A stretch of DNA of 64,000 nt from UBA6522 sp965221035 (GTDB taxonomy: Bacteria > Pseudomonadota > Gammaproteobacteria > Steroidobacterales > Rariloculaceae): positions 1,798,001 through 1,862,000 of the forward strand of contig OZ244860.1 of assembly GCA_965221035.1 (NCBI GenBank), read 5' to 3'. The first letter of the stretch is position 1, and each line of letters begins with the position of its first letter. This document shows positions 1 through 9,135 of the stretch, one piece after another. A model generated the notes under the pieces. That model made no database searches and was not told where the DNA came from. It saw only the letters and a list, made by a program, of their open reading frames with translations. The translations under genes and the position numbers were made by a program.

Positions 1-56
1 ATGGGTTCGTCATGTTGCAGGCGCGACGACATCCGCCCGTTCCGCATGGCCGCCAT
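1..56 (-). CDS. murB: UDP-N-acetylenolpyruvoylglucosamine reductase, N-terminal fragment (probable)
   Basis: This is an open frame that starts inside the murC stop codon (TGATG overlap) and runs off the left edge of the window. Only about 18 codons are visible, beginning MAAMRNGRM and ending LQHDEP. MurB proteins often have a short N-terminal segment ending in a D/E-P motif before the FAD-binding domain, and murB commonly follows murC in the dcw cluster. The identification is an inference from position plus these few residues. ddl or ftsQ would be the alternatives in that slot. Confidence 0.5.
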   Translation of the reverse strand, partial: MAAMRNGRMSSRLQHDEP

Positions 57-1477
57 CACCGTTTCACCCCCACCGGCCCCTTCACCGCCATTTCCGCAGG
101 CAGGCGTCTCGCTGCGGCACCGATGCTTCCGGCCCCGAGCGTCAGGACCACGTCGTCGTGCCTCAGGACGCCGACAAGCACTTGCGACAGGTTCTGTAGT
201 TCCTCGACGAACACCGGCTCCACAACGCCACGACTGCGCACCGAGCGCGCCAATGACCGGCCATCGGCGCCCGCGATCGGCGCCTCGCCCACACCGTGGA
301 CCTCCGTCAGCAGCAGCACGTCGGTATCCGAAAGAACCCGGGCGAAGTCATCGATCAACTCGTGGGTCCGTGTGTAGCGATGGGGCTGGAATACGGCCAC
401 CAGCCGTCGATCCGGCCAGACCTGCCTGACCGCCCGCAGCGTCGCGGCAATTTCGGTCGGATGATGGCCATAGTCGTCCACGAAGGTCACCTGCCCCGCC
501 GGCGTGGTCACGGTTCCGAGCATCTCCAGGCGCCGATCGATCCCCGAAAACTCCGCCAAGGCCCGGCCGATGGCGCGGTCAGGGACGCCCAGTTCCGTAA
601 CCACGGCGACAGCCGCCAGGGCGTTCAGTACGTTGTGCGTACCAGGCAGCCTCAACTTCAGCGGCAACGGCGGATGATCGGGACGACGCACCACAAAGGA
701 TGTGGACAGGCCCTCCGGGCGGATCTTTTCGGCGCTGACATCGGCCCCTTGCGAGAGCCCGTAGCTGGTGACCCGCCTGCCGAGATCGGGGATCAGCTCG
801 CGGGTATTGTCGTCGTCCCGGCACATCACCGCGAGACCGTGGAAGGGCAGATTGCGCAGGAAACCCAGAAACCCCTGCTTGAGGCGATTCATTTCGCCTT
901 CGTAGCTGCCCAGGTGGTCGGCGTCGATGTTGGTGACCACCGCCATCATGGGCTGAAGGTGCAGGAAGGAAGCGTCACTTTCGTCGGCTTCCGCCACCAG
1001 GTAGCGGCCCCCGCCCAACCGGGCGGCAGCGTCCGTGTTGATCAGCCGTCCGCCGATCACGTAGGTGGGATCCAGACCGCCCTCCGCCAGCATGCAGGCG
1101 ATCAGGCTGGTGGTGGTGGTCTTGCCGTGGGTGCCCGCAACCGCAATGCCGTATCGAAATCGCATCAGTTCCGCCAGCATTTCGGCCCGTTGCACCACCG
1201 GGATCCGGCGCCGGCTCGCCTCCAGGACCTCCACGTTGCCCTGCGGTATCGCACTGGTCACCACCACCACATCGGCGTCACCCAGGTTCGCCGGATCGTG
1301 CCCCTGGTGAATGCGCGCCCCCAATCCCTCGAGGCGCTCCGTGACGGCGTTCCGGTTAAGGTCGGAGCCTTGCACGGCATAACCGAGATTGATGAGCACC
1401 TCGGCGATACCGCCCATGCCCACCCCGCCGATGCCGATGAAGTGAACGTGGTGAATCCTGCCCATGCGCTCGTTCAT
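56..1477 (-). CDS. murC: UDP-N-acetylmuramate--L-alanine ligase
   Basis: MurC is a 473-residue cytoplasmic Mur ligase that adds L-Ala to UDP-MurNAc with ATP, the first step of stem-peptide synthesis. The N-terminus carries the nucleotide-binding motif GIGGVGMGG. The ATP-binding loop GTHGKTTTT lies near residue 115 and is followed by the central-domain signature EADESDASFL. The C-terminal domain contains DDYGHHPTEI. The length is normal for the family. The ATG overlaps the murG stop (ATGA) and the stop overlaps the next start, so the gene is translationally coupled on both sides within the dcw operon. Confidence 0.97.
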   Translation of the reverse strand: MNERMGRIHHVHFIGIGGVGMGGIAEVLINLGYAVQGSDLNRNAVTERLEGLGARIHQGHDPANLGDADVVVVTSAIPQGNVEVLEASRRRIPVVQRAEMLAELMRFRYGIAVAGTHGKTTTTSLIACMLAEGGLDPTYVIGGRLINTDAAARLGGGRYLVAEADESDASFLHLQPMMAVVTNIDADHLGSYEGEMNRLKQGFLGFLRNLPFHGLAVMCRDDDNTRELIPDLGRRVTSYGLSQGADVSAEKIRPEGLSTSFVVRRPDHPPLPLKLRLPGTHNVLNALAAVAVVTELGVPDRAIGRALAEFSGIDRRLEMLGTVTTPAGQVTFVDDYGHHPTEIAATLRAVRQVWPDRRLVAVFQPHRYTRTHELIDDFARVLSDTDVLLLTEVHGVGEAPIAGADGRSLARSVRSRGVVEPVFVEELQNLSQVLVGVLRHDDVVLTLGAGSIGAAARRLPAEMAVKGPVGVKR

Positions 1478-2562
1478 GCCGGCGACCCCGCGATTTCAAG
1501 ACAGGCGTTGGCGATATCGGTCCTGGCGTCCGGCAGGGCCAGCTTGCCCGCCCGCGCTCCCAATTCGAGCACCCGGTCGGGGTTTGGCAGCAAATCCGTC
1601 AGTTCGTCGAGCAACCGTTGCGGCGTGAAGTCCCGTTCCGGGATCACGATGCCGGCGCCGCCCGAGCGCATGTTCTCGGCGTTGCGGGCCTGGTGATCGT
1701 CCACGGCGTGCGGGAAGGGAACCAGGATCGCGCCAAGACCCGCCGCGGTCAGCTCTGCGATAGTCAGCGCGCCCGCGCGGCAGATCACCAGGTCCGCCCA
1801 GGCATAGGCACCGGCCATATCGTCCACGAAGGCGTCCACCCGCGCCGACACTCCGTGCCGAGCGTATCCCCGTCGCGCCGTATCGAGGCCGCGTCCGGCC
1901 TGATGCCATACCTCCACGGAAATGCCGTCCGGGAGTTTCGCCATGGCTTGGGGAACGCGTTCGTTCAAGACTCGGGCACCTTGACTGCCGCCAAGGATCA
2001 ACACGTGGGCGGGACCGCCCCGGCGCCCGACGTCCCGCCCTTGCCGTCGGGCAAGATCCAGAATCTCGCGGCGCACCGGATTGCCGACCAGCTCCGCCGA
2101 GACCCCGTCGGGGAAGCTGCCCGGAAAGGCTTCGAACACTCTTCGGGCGACTCGTGACAGCAGCCGGTTGGTGGTGCCGGCGACGGCATTCTGCTCGTGA
2201 ATCAGCACCGGGCGGCGGGCGAGCCAGGCCGCGACTCCGCCAGGACCGGAAACGAACCCCCCCATGCCGAGAACCAACGCGGGTTTTCGCCTTCGTATCG
2301 CCGCCAGGGCCTGGGCAATGGCGATCGAGATCCGAAAGGGCGCGGCGAGCCAGGCGGCCACGCCGCGGCCGCGCAGTCCGGCGATGGAAATCCATTCCAC
2401 CTCGAATCCCGCGGCCGGCACGACTCTCGCCTCCAGACCCTTGCGCGTCCCCATCCAGACCACCGGTTGCGCGCGGCCGCGAAGCTCTTCAGCGACAGCC
2501 AGCGCCGGGAAGACGTGTCCGCCCGTACCGCCGGCCATGATCATCACCGGGGCGCCGTTCAT
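1474..2562 (-). CDS. murG: UDP-GlcNAc:undecaprenyl-PP-MurNAc-pentapeptide GlcNAc transferase
   Basis: MurG (362 aa) converts lipid I to lipid II on the inner face of the cytoplasmic membrane. It is a GT-B fold enzyme. The N-terminal glycine-rich loop GGTGGHVFPALAVAE starts near residue 11, and the second loop GGSQGA is in the middle of the protein. The C-terminal half has the donor-binding stretch ending in a PFPHAVDDHQ-type motif. The ATG at 2562 was chosen because it overlaps the ftsW stop (ATGA). The open frame continues upstream, but only as a shadow of ftsW. It lies between ftsW and murC, as in most proteobacteria. Confidence 0.97.
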   Translation of the reverse strand: MNGAPVMIMAGGTGGHVFPALAVAEELRGRAQPVVWMGTRKGLEARVVPAAGFEVEWISIAGLRGRGVAAWLAAPFRISIAIAQALAAIRRRKPALVLGMGGFVSGPGGVAAWLARRPVLIHEQNAVAGTTNRLLSRVARRVFEAFPGSFPDGVSAELVGNPVRREILDLARRQGRDVGRRGGPAHVLILGGSQGARVLNERVPQAMAKLPDGISVEVWHQAGRGLDTARRGYARHGVSARVDAFVDDMAGAYAWADLVICRAGALTIAELTAAGLGAILVPFPHAVDDHQARNAENMRSGGAGIVIPERDFTPQRLLDELTDLLPNPDRVLELGARAGKLALPDARTDIANACLEIAGSPA

Positions 2563-3725
2563 GTCTGACCCCTCTTTCTGCGCGCGCGCACCGCTTCCGG
2601 AGAGGCGGCGACCACCTCGTGGTGGATTCGGACGAGCAAACCGAGGCAAACCAGCGTGACGACCACGCTGGTGCGGCCATAGCTCATCAGCGGCAGGGTC
2701 AGCCCCTTGGTGGGCAACAATCCGGTATTGACGCCGACATTGATGAAGGCCTGAATGCCGAGCATGAGGCCGATGGCGTTGCTCAGGAGGGCCTGGAACG
2801 GCAATCCCACCGCATGGGCCCGCGGACCCAGGCCGATGGCGCGGACCACCAGAACACCGTACAGCACGATGGCCGCCGTACTGCCCACGAACCCCAGTTC
2901 CTCGGCCAGCACGGCGAACACGAAGTCGGTATGCGCTTCCGGCAGGTAGAACATCTTCTGCACGCTCTCGCCCAGGCCGACACCCAGCCAGTCGCCGCGA
3001 CCGATGGCGATCAGCGATTGCGTGAGCTGGAAGCCGCTGTCGTACGGGTCCGCCCATGGGTCGAGAAAGGCGGTGAGACGCTGCAGCCGGTAGCTGGACG
3101 ACAGGGCGAGGAACGACAGGCTGCCCACGGCTACCACGAAACAGAACAGGAAGTCGCGCAATCTCGCTCCGCCGACGAACAGGACCCCCAGGGCGGTTGC
3201 GGTGAGCACGGCGGCCGCACCGAAGTCCGGTTCCGCCAGCAGCAGGGCACAGGCCAGTGCGACGATGACCATCGGGCCGACAAACCCCCACAGGGTGGTG
3301 CGCACGCGATCCTGGTGGCGAACGATGTAGCCGCACAGATACATGATGAGACAGACCCTCGCAGGATCCGACGGCTGCAGTGTCAGCGGGCCGAGATCCA
3401 GCCATCGCGTGCTGCCATTGACGGTTTGCCCCAGCCCGGGAATGAATACCGAGGCCAGCAGCGCGAAGGCGGCCAGCAGCAACAATCCGCTGAGCCGGAA
3501 CCAGACTTCGCAGGGAATCCTCATCACCGCCAGTGCGCCGGCGCAGCCGATGGCGACGGCCACCAGGTGGCGGCCCAGGAAAAAGTGCGGCGCGCCCATC
3601 CTGGCCTCGGCCAGGGAGATGGACGCGGAACTCACCATGATCGTGCCGAAAACCAGCAACCCCGTCGCCGCCGTCAACAGCCACGGATCGATCTGGAAGC
3701 GGTCTTCCGCGACACGGGCGTTCAT
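2559..3725 (-). CDS. ftsW: Septal peptidoglycan polymerase FtsW (SEDS family)
   Basis: FtsW (388 aa) is a multi-pass inner-membrane SEDS glycosyltransferase that polymerises lipid II at the septum with its partner FtsI, which is encoded in the same operon. The sequence shows about ten hydrophobic segments. The conserved stretch around LTLQPSDPAR and the large periplasmic loop with ending AHTDFVFAVLAEELG are typical of the family. The start at 3725 overlaps the murD stop (ATGA). An in-frame upstream extension of about 37 residues is only a shadow of murD and was discarded. The protein ends in a basic cytoplasmic tail. Confidence 0.96.
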   Translation of the reverse strand: MNARVAEDRFQIDPWLLTAATGLLVFGTIMVSSASISLAEARMGAPHFFLGRHLVAVAIGCAGALAVMRIPCEVWFRLSGLLLLAAFALLASVFIPGLGQTVNGSTRWLDLGPLTLQPSDPARVCLIMYLCGYIVRHQDRVRTTLWGFVGPMVIVALACALLLAEPDFGAAAVLTATALGVLFVGGARLRDFLFCFVVAVGSLSFLALSSSYRLQRLTAFLDPWADPYDSGFQLTQSLIAIGRGDWLGVGLGESVQKMFYLPEAHTDFVFAVLAEELGFVGSTAAIVLYGVLVVRAIGLGPRAHAVGLPFQALLSNAIGLMLGIQAFINVGVNTGLLPTKGLTLPLMSYGRTSVVVTLVCLGLLVRIHHEVVAASPEAVRARRKRGQT

Positions 3726-5119
3726 CGTAGTCGCGCCTCCACCGCCGCGACGAAGGCCTCGCCCCGCGCCCTGTAGTCGGAGAACATGTCGAAACTGGCG
3801 CACGCCGGGGAAAGCAGCACGGTCACCTGCCCGCATCCCGCCGCGCGGGCCAACCGAACCGCCCGGTCCACGGCCGACGGCATATCGACCGCGTCGACCA
3901 CGGAGGTGACCGGCTCAAGGGCCGCGCGCAACTTCCCGCCCGCCTCGCCCATCACCACCGCGCCGACGAGCCTGGGCCCGGCCGCGCCGGCCAGGGATTC
4001 GAAATCGGCGCCCTTGGCACGACCGCCCGCGATCAGCACCAGGGGCCCCTGCAGACCACGCAAGGCGGCCACGGTCGCCCCCACGTTGGTGCCCTTGGAG
4101 TCGTTGATGAAGGTGATCCCATCCTCCCGCGCCACCCACTGGCAACGATGTTCGAGCCCCGGAAACGCGCACATGGCATCCAGGCTTCGCTCCCGGGCCG
4201 CCGCGCTCATGCCGGTGGAGATCGTGTCTGCCACGGCCAGTGCCGCAAGGGCGTTGGATTCGTTGTGCCTTCCCGGGATGCGCAACCGCGAAGTCGGCAA
4301 CACCGGTCGGGCGTCGCGGAAAAGCCATCGTTCGCCGCCATGGGGCACCACGCAATAGCCGCGGTCCAGGTGCTCCCGTGCCGAAAACGGGATGCCTGAT
4401 GGGTAATCGGCGCCCATGGCCCGGACGATGGGATCGTCCCAGTTGAAAATCGGCACACGCGACGCGCGCAGCAGTCGTGCCTTGACGGAGGCATATCTCT
4501 CCAGGCTGCCATGCCGGTCCAGGTGGTCCGCGGATACGTTCAGTACCGCCCCCGCGGCGGGTCGCAAGCTGCGCGTGGTCTCCAACTGAAAGCTTGACAA
4601 TTCCAATACATAGGCCTCGGGCGCGTCCGCCAGGAGGTCCACCGCGCAAGGACCCAGGTTGCCTCCGGCGGTCGCGCGAACGCCGCCGGCCGCCAGCATG
4701 CGTTCCACCAGGGTGACGACGGTGCTCTTGCCGTTGGAGCCGGTGACTGCCACCACCGGCGCGTCGACAGCCTCGGAGAACAGCTCGATCTCGCTGATGA
4801 GGGGGATTCCACGCCGCCGAGCCTCTGCGGCGATGCCGATATCCAGACCCAATCCGGGCGAAATGACCACCCGGGAAACGCCCTCCAGCCAGCGCGTATG
4901 GAGGCTTTCCAGCTCGACCCGCACTTCCGGCCGCTCGGAGCGCAGGGCTTCGAGCCCCGGCGGGTTCGCGCGGCTGTCGAGCACCAGCACGTCCTCCCCC
5001 CGCGAGGCCAGGAATCGCGCCGCCGCAAGCCCGGTGGCCCCCAGGCCCACGATCAACGTTCGGCGATTCGACTCGGAAGCGTCCATCTCGTCATCACACC
5101 ATTGCGCCGCAGTGCTCAT
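3722..5119 (-). CDS. murD: UDP-N-acetylmuramoyl-L-alanine--D-glutamate ligase
   Basis: MurD (465 aa) adds D-glutamate to UDP-MurNAc-L-Ala in the cytoplasm. The N-terminal uridine-binding loop GLGATGLAAARFL and the P-loop GSNGKSTVV (near residue 133) are visible. The C-terminal domain contains FINDSKGTNVGAT and the closing motif LSPACASFDMFSDYRARG, which is diagnostic for MurD. The ATG at 5119 gives a slightly long N-terminus. An alternative ATG at 5086 would remove 11 residues, and neither has a convincing ribosome site. It is separated from mraY by 30 bp and coupled to ftsW downstream. Confidence 0.96.
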   Translation of the reverse strand: MSTAAQWCDDEMDASESNRRTLIVGLGATGLAAARFLASRGEDVLVLDSRANPPGLEALRSERPEVRVELESLHTRWLEGVSRVVISPGLGLDIGIAAEARRRGIPLISEIELFSEAVDAPVVAVTGSNGKSTVVTLVERMLAAGGVRATAGGNLGPCAVDLLADAPEAYVLELSSFQLETTRSLRPAAGAVLNVSADHLDRHGSLERYASVKARLLRASRVPIFNWDDPIVRAMGADYPSGIPFSAREHLDRGYCVVPHGGERWLFRDARPVLPTSRLRIPGRHNESNALAALAVADTISTGMSAAARERSLDAMCAFPGLEHRCQWVAREDGITFINDSKGTNVGATVAALRGLQGPLVLIAGGRAKGADFESLAGAAGPRLVGAVVMGEAGGKLRAALEPVTSVVDAVDMPSAVDRAVRLARAAGCGQVTVLLSPACASFDMFSDYRARGEAFVAAVEARLR

Positions 5120-5149
5120 TGGAATGGGTTCCGTACTCCGGGGGTCACT

Positions 5150-6238
5150 CTACCGGACCTTCAGGCTGGCAAGACCGATCAGCACGAGTACCACCGTGAT
5201 GATCCAGAACCGGACGATCACCTTGGGTTCCGCCCAGCCCTTCAGTTCAAAGTGGTGGTGCAGCGGGGCCATTCGAAAAACGCGCCGGCCGGTCAACTTG
5301 TAGGAGGCGACCTGGATCATCACCGAGACCGTCTCGATGACGAAAACACCGCCCATGATGAACAACACCAGTTCCTGCCTGACCACCACGGCCACCAGGC
5401 CCAGGGCCGCACCGAGCGCCAATGCTCCGATGTCGCCCATGAAGACCTGGGCGGGGTAGGTGTTGAACCACAAGAAGCCCAGGCCGGCGCCAGCCAGGGC
5501 CGCACAGAAAACAAGCATCTCTCCGGCACCCGCGACGTAGGGAATGCCCAGATAAGGTGCGAAGACGGCGTTGCCCGCCGCGTATCCGAACAGTCCGAGC
5601 GCCGAGGCGACGAGCACCGCCGGCAGAATGGCCAGTCCGTCCAGGCCGTCGGTCAGGTTCACCCCGTTGGAAGATCCCACGATCACGAGATAGGTGAACC
5701 CAAGATAGACGATTGCGCTCATGGGGATCATCAGCTCGGGGAAATAGGGAATCAGCAGCGCATGCTCCACGGCGGGATTCTCGGCCGTGGCGTACAGCAC
5801 CGCGGCCGCCGTCAAACCCGCCACGGACTGCCAGAAGAACTTCGTGCCGGCCTTCAGTCCCCTGGAGTTTCCCAGACGGAGCTTGCGGTAGTCGTCGACG
5901 ATGCCGATGACGCCGAACGCCACGGTGCAGAGCAGCACGATCCAGATAAAGCGGCTGCCGAGATCCGCCCACAGCAACGTGCTGATGACAACCGCCAGCA
6001 GGATCAGCACTCCACCCATGGTGGGCGTGCCGGCCTTGGGCAGATGGCTCTTGGGGCCCAATTCGCGGACAGGCTGCCTGACGCTACCCGATGCGAGACG
6101 CTGAATGACGTAGGGGCCCAGCGCGAACGACAGGATCAGCGCCGTAAGCGCGCTGAGTATGGCCCGCATGGTGATGTATCCGAAGACGTTGAATGCGGAG
6201 AAATACTGCGTCAGGTATTCGGCGACGTGGATCAGCAT
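5150..6238 (-). CDS. mraY: Phospho-N-acetylmuramoyl-pentapeptide-transferase
   Basis: MraY (362 aa) transfers phospho-MurNAc-pentapeptide to undecaprenyl phosphate to form lipid I. It is an integral membrane protein with about ten helices, and the length is standard. Family motifs are present: the Mg-binding DDYRKLR region, NLTDGLDGLA, and the C-terminal HHHFELKGW loop that forms part of the active site. The start overlaps the 3' end of murF by 7 bp, which implies coupled translation. Confidence 0.97.
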   Translation of the reverse strand: MLIHVAEYLTQYFSAFNVFGYITMRAILSALTALILSFALGPYVIQRLASGSVRQPVRELGPKSHLPKAGTPTMGGVLILLAVVISTLLWADLGSRFIWIVLLCTVAFGVIGIVDDYRKLRLGNSRGLKAGTKFFWQSVAGLTAAAVLYATAENPAVEHALLIPYFPELMIPMSAIVYLGFTYLVIVGSSNGVNLTDGLDGLAILPAVLVASALGLFGYAAGNAVFAPYLGIPYVAGAGEMLVFCAALAGAGLGFLWFNTYPAQVFMGDIGALALGAALGLVAVVVRQELVLFIMGGVFVIETVSVMIQVASYKLTGRRVFRMAPLHHHFELKGWAEPKVIVRFWIITVVLVLIGLASLKVR

Positions 6239-7602
6239 GGGTCCTTCCGGTTATCGCCGCCGGGCCCGAGGGAACCCACGAGGCGATCAAGTCCCATCAC
6301 TCTGGAACCTTTTACAAGCAACGTCGACTCCTTGGTAAGCAGGGGTTCGAGCGCTTTCCGAAGCGAGGACAACTCGGCAAAGGCCTCCGCCCCGGACCCG
6401 AAGCCCCGCGCCGCCTCCCGGCTCAGATCACCAAAGGCGAACAGCGTGTCGCAACAGCCCCGCGCATAGGTGCCGACCTGCCGATGCAGTTCAGCGGCGT
6501 CGGCGCCCAATTCCGCCATGTCGCCGAGCACGAATATGCGCCGGCCACCGCGGCCACGCAGGTAATCGAGGGCGGCGTGCGCGGAATCCGGATTGGCGTT
6601 GTAGGTGTCGTCGATGATCGCGGCTCCGCCCAGGCCACGAACCGGGTTGAGGCGACCGCCGACCGGCCGCGCCCCGCTCAGTCCGGCGCGCATGTCGTCC
6701 GCGGAGACGTTGACGGCGAAGGCGGCGGCCGCCGCCGCCAGGGCGTTCAGCACGTTGTGGCGCCCCCGCAGGGGCAACGTCAACTCGAATGCGGTTGCGT
6801 CGGGCAATGCCAGGGTGAACGTCAGTCCTTCGCTGACTTCCGCGACCTCCCCCCTCACGGTGCAATCCGCGGACGGATCCAGACCGAAGGTCAGCACCCG
6901 TTTGGCGCGCGAGCGGCGGCGCCAACCGGCGCAGTGGGGGTCATCCGCGTTGAGGACCGCCGTGCCGTCCGCCGGCAGGTGGTCGAGCAATTCGCCCTTG
7001 GCCCTGGCAACACCGTCGATGGAACCGAATCCCTCCAGGTGCGCGGCACCGGCATTGGTGATGACGCCCACGGTGGGACGGGCCAACTGGCTCAGGGCGG
7101 CGATCTCGCCGTGGTGGTTGGCGCCGAGTTCGACCACGAGCATCTCATGGTGGTCCGCCAGTTCCATCAAGGTCAGGGGCACGCCCAGATCGTTGTTGAG
7201 ATTGCCCCGGGTCACGCACACTTCATGGCTGCGCCCGAGAATCCCGGCGATCAGCCCCTTGACTGTGGTCTTGCCGTTGCTGCCGGTGACCGCCACCACC
7301 GGCAACGGGAAGTTCTTCCTCCAGCCGACGGCCATGCCGGACAGCGCGCTTGAGGTGTCGGCGACATGGACCTGGGGCAGCGGCACGTCCGCGGGACGCG
7401 AAACCACCGCGCCCGCAGCGCACCTGGCGTGGGCATCGGAAACAAAGTCGTTGCCGTCGAAGCGCGCTCCGGGAAGGGCCACGAACAGGTCGCCGGACTC
7501 CAGCGTACGGGAGTCGATCGTGACTCGACCGAACGCGGTGTCGGCACCGAGCAGCGTCCCGCCCGCTTGCCTTGCCACCTCCGCCAGCGTTCTAGACCGC
7601 AT
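6232..7602 (-). CDS. murF: UDP-MurNAc-tripeptide--D-alanyl-D-alanine ligase
   Basis: MurF (456 aa) adds the D-Ala-D-Ala dipeptide to complete the cytoplasmic UDP-MurNAc-pentapeptide. The three Mur-ligase domains are recognisable. The N-terminal domain contains the TIDSRTLESGDLFVAL stretch, the P-loop is GSNGKTTVKGL, and the central domain carries the ELGANHHGEI motif typical of MurF. The C-terminal domain has IIDDTYNANPDS. It follows murE after a 39-bp gap and overlaps mraY. Confidence 0.97.
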   Translation of the reverse strand: MRSRTLAEVARQAGGTLLGADTAFGRVTIDSRTLESGDLFVALPGARFDGNDFVSDAHARCAAGAVVSRPADVPLPQVHVADTSSALSGMAVGWRKNFPLPVVAVTGSNGKTTVKGLIAGILGRSHEVCVTRGNLNNDLGVPLTLMELADHHEMLVVELGANHHGEIAALSQLARPTVGVITNAGAAHLEGFGSIDGVARAKGELLDHLPADGTAVLNADDPHCAGWRRRSRAKRVLTFGLDPSADCTVRGEVAEVSEGLTFTLALPDATAFELTLPLRGRHNVLNALAAAAAAFAVNVSADDMRAGLSGARPVGGRLNPVRGLGGAAIIDDTYNANPDSAHAALDYLRGRGGRRIFVLGDMAELGADAAELHRQVGTYARGCCDTLFAFGDLSREAARGFGSGAEAFAELSSLRKALEPLLTKESTLLVKGSRVMGLDRLVGSLGPGGDNRKDPC

Positions 7603-7641
7603 GGATCGCCGACCTCCCGCTCCGTGTCCCGATCCGGACGT

Positions 7642-9135
7642 TCATGCCGTGCCTTCCAGGGCGGCGCGGACCGTGGCGACATCGCTGAAGTCGCAATCGC
7701 GGCCCGCCGCCGACATTCGCGTTTCGTGCCCCTTGCCCGCCACCAGAACCACGTCGCCCGGGTTGGCGTCGCGGACAGCATTGACGATGGCGGTGGCACG
7801 GTCGTGCTCGATTCGGACATCCTGATGATCAATCATGCCGCTGCGGATGCCCGCAACGATCGACCCGGGGTCTTCGCCACGGGGATTGTCGTCGGTGAGC
7901 ACGACATGGTCCGCATATCGGGATGCGGCTTCGCCCATCAGCGGGCGCTTGCCCCGGTCGCGTTCGCCACCGCATCCGAAAACGCACCAGAGCTCCCCGT
8001 CGGCGTGGCGACGAAGGACGTCCAGCGCGCGCGCGAGTCCCGCGGGCGTATGGGCGTAGTCCACGGCGACCCAGGGCTGGTGCCCGCGCCCTCCCAGCAC
8101 CTGCATGCGGCCGGGCGGCGCGCGGCACCGGCTCAGTGCCTCGCATGCCTCGGCCAGCGGCACATCCCAACCCGACAGCACGCCCAGCGCGAGCAACAGA
8201 TTTTCCGCGTTGAAATCGCCGACCAGGGAGGAATCGATCAGCACCTCGGCCGCTCCCGATGCTTCGACAAGCGGCCCGGAGACCCGTACCCGAAAACCCT
8301 TCATGCCCGACTCGACGACCATTCCGCGGAGTTCGCCGAGGTCTTGCAGGCTGACCCGGATGCGCTCGACCGAATCCGCCAGATCCCGCGCCAGGCCCGC
8401 GCCGAAAGGATCGTCAACGAAGATCACCGCGCGGCGCAGGTCCGGCCACTGGAACAGTCGGGCCTTGGCCTTCCCGTAGCTCTCCATGTCTCCGTGATAG
8501 TCCAGGTGATCGCGGCTGAGATTGGTGAATACGGCAGCATCCAGCGCAAGCCCAGCGATGCGGTCCTGCGCCAGGGCGTGGGACGACACCTCCATGGCCG
8601 CGAAGTCCGTGTCGAAAAAGCGCAAGCTGCGGTGGAGCGACAGGCAGTCCGGAGTCGTCAGGGTGAGCGGGGCCAGATTCGGAGGGACTCCGGCACCCAC
8701 CGTACCCAGGTAACCGCAGGGCGATCCGCGCAGGGTCAGTGCCTGGGCCACCAGATACGCCACTGTGCTCTTGCCGTTGGTTCCGGTTACGCCGGCCAAC
8801 CGCGGAGCGCCGCGGGACGGGGCAAAAAACGTACGGCCCAGATCGCCGATCCGGTTGCGCAGGTTCGGAACCTCCAGGTGGGGCACCTGCCCCTCGGCGG
8901 CCTCGATCCCGTGCGCGGGTTCGTACAGTACGACGGTCGCGCCCCGGGCGACGGCATCCGCCGCGTACGCAAGACCGTGGCGGCGGCCGCCGGGCACGGC
9001 GACGAAGGCCGAGCCCGGGGACGCCTGCCGACTGTCCATCACCAGATCGGCGACTTCCAATCCGCTCAATTCCGCCGGCACGGCGCCGAGCAACTCGCCC
9101 AGCGTCATCACCGAGCCCGCCACGGCGGCCATCAT
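7642..9135 (-). CDS. murE: UDP-MurNAc-L-Ala-D-Glu--2,6-diaminopimelate ligase
   Basis: MurE (497 aa) adds the third residue of the stem peptide. The P-loop GTNGKSTVAYL is near residue 120. The C-terminal domain carries the DNPR motif (in TDDNPRGEDP), which is known to read meso-diaminopimelate rather than lysine, so the peptidoglycan is inferred to be the Gram-negative mDAP type. The gene begins with two consecutive ATG codons. The first overlaps the ftsI stop, so coupling to ftsI is likely. Confidence 0.97.
   Translation of the reverse strand: MMAAVAGSVMTLGELLGAVPAELSGLEVADLVMDSRQASPGSAFVAVPGGRRHGLAYAADAVARGATVVLYEPAHGIEAAEGQVPHLEVPNLRNRIGDLGRTFFAPSRGAPRLAGVTGTNGKSTVAYLVAQALTLRGSPCGYLGTVGAGVPPNLAPLTLTTPDCLSLHRSLRFFDTDFAAMEVSSHALAQDRIAGLALDAAVFTNLSRDHLDYHGDMESYGKAKARLFQWPDLRRAVIFVDDPFGAGLARDLADSVERIRVSLQDLGELRGMVVESGMKGFRVRVSGPLVEASGAAEVLIDSSLVGDFNAENLLLALGVLSGWDVPLAEACEALSRCRAPPGRMQVLGGRGHQPWVAVDYAHTPAGLARALDVLRRHADGELWCVFGCGGERDRGKRPLMGEAASRYADHVVLTDDNPRGEDPGSIVAGIRSGMIDHQDVRIEHDRATAIVNAVRDANPGDVVLVAGKGHETRMSAAGRDCDFSDVATVRAALEGTA

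Noticed and set aside
296..1696. 466-codon open frame on the plus strand antisense to murC
   Set aside because: It is the mirror of a high-GC gene. murC has all its motifs on the other strand, and the antisense translation is R/H/Q-rich without a recognisable domain. The same applies to 2619-3776, 4898-6469, 6193-7353, 7366-9273 and 60202-62256.
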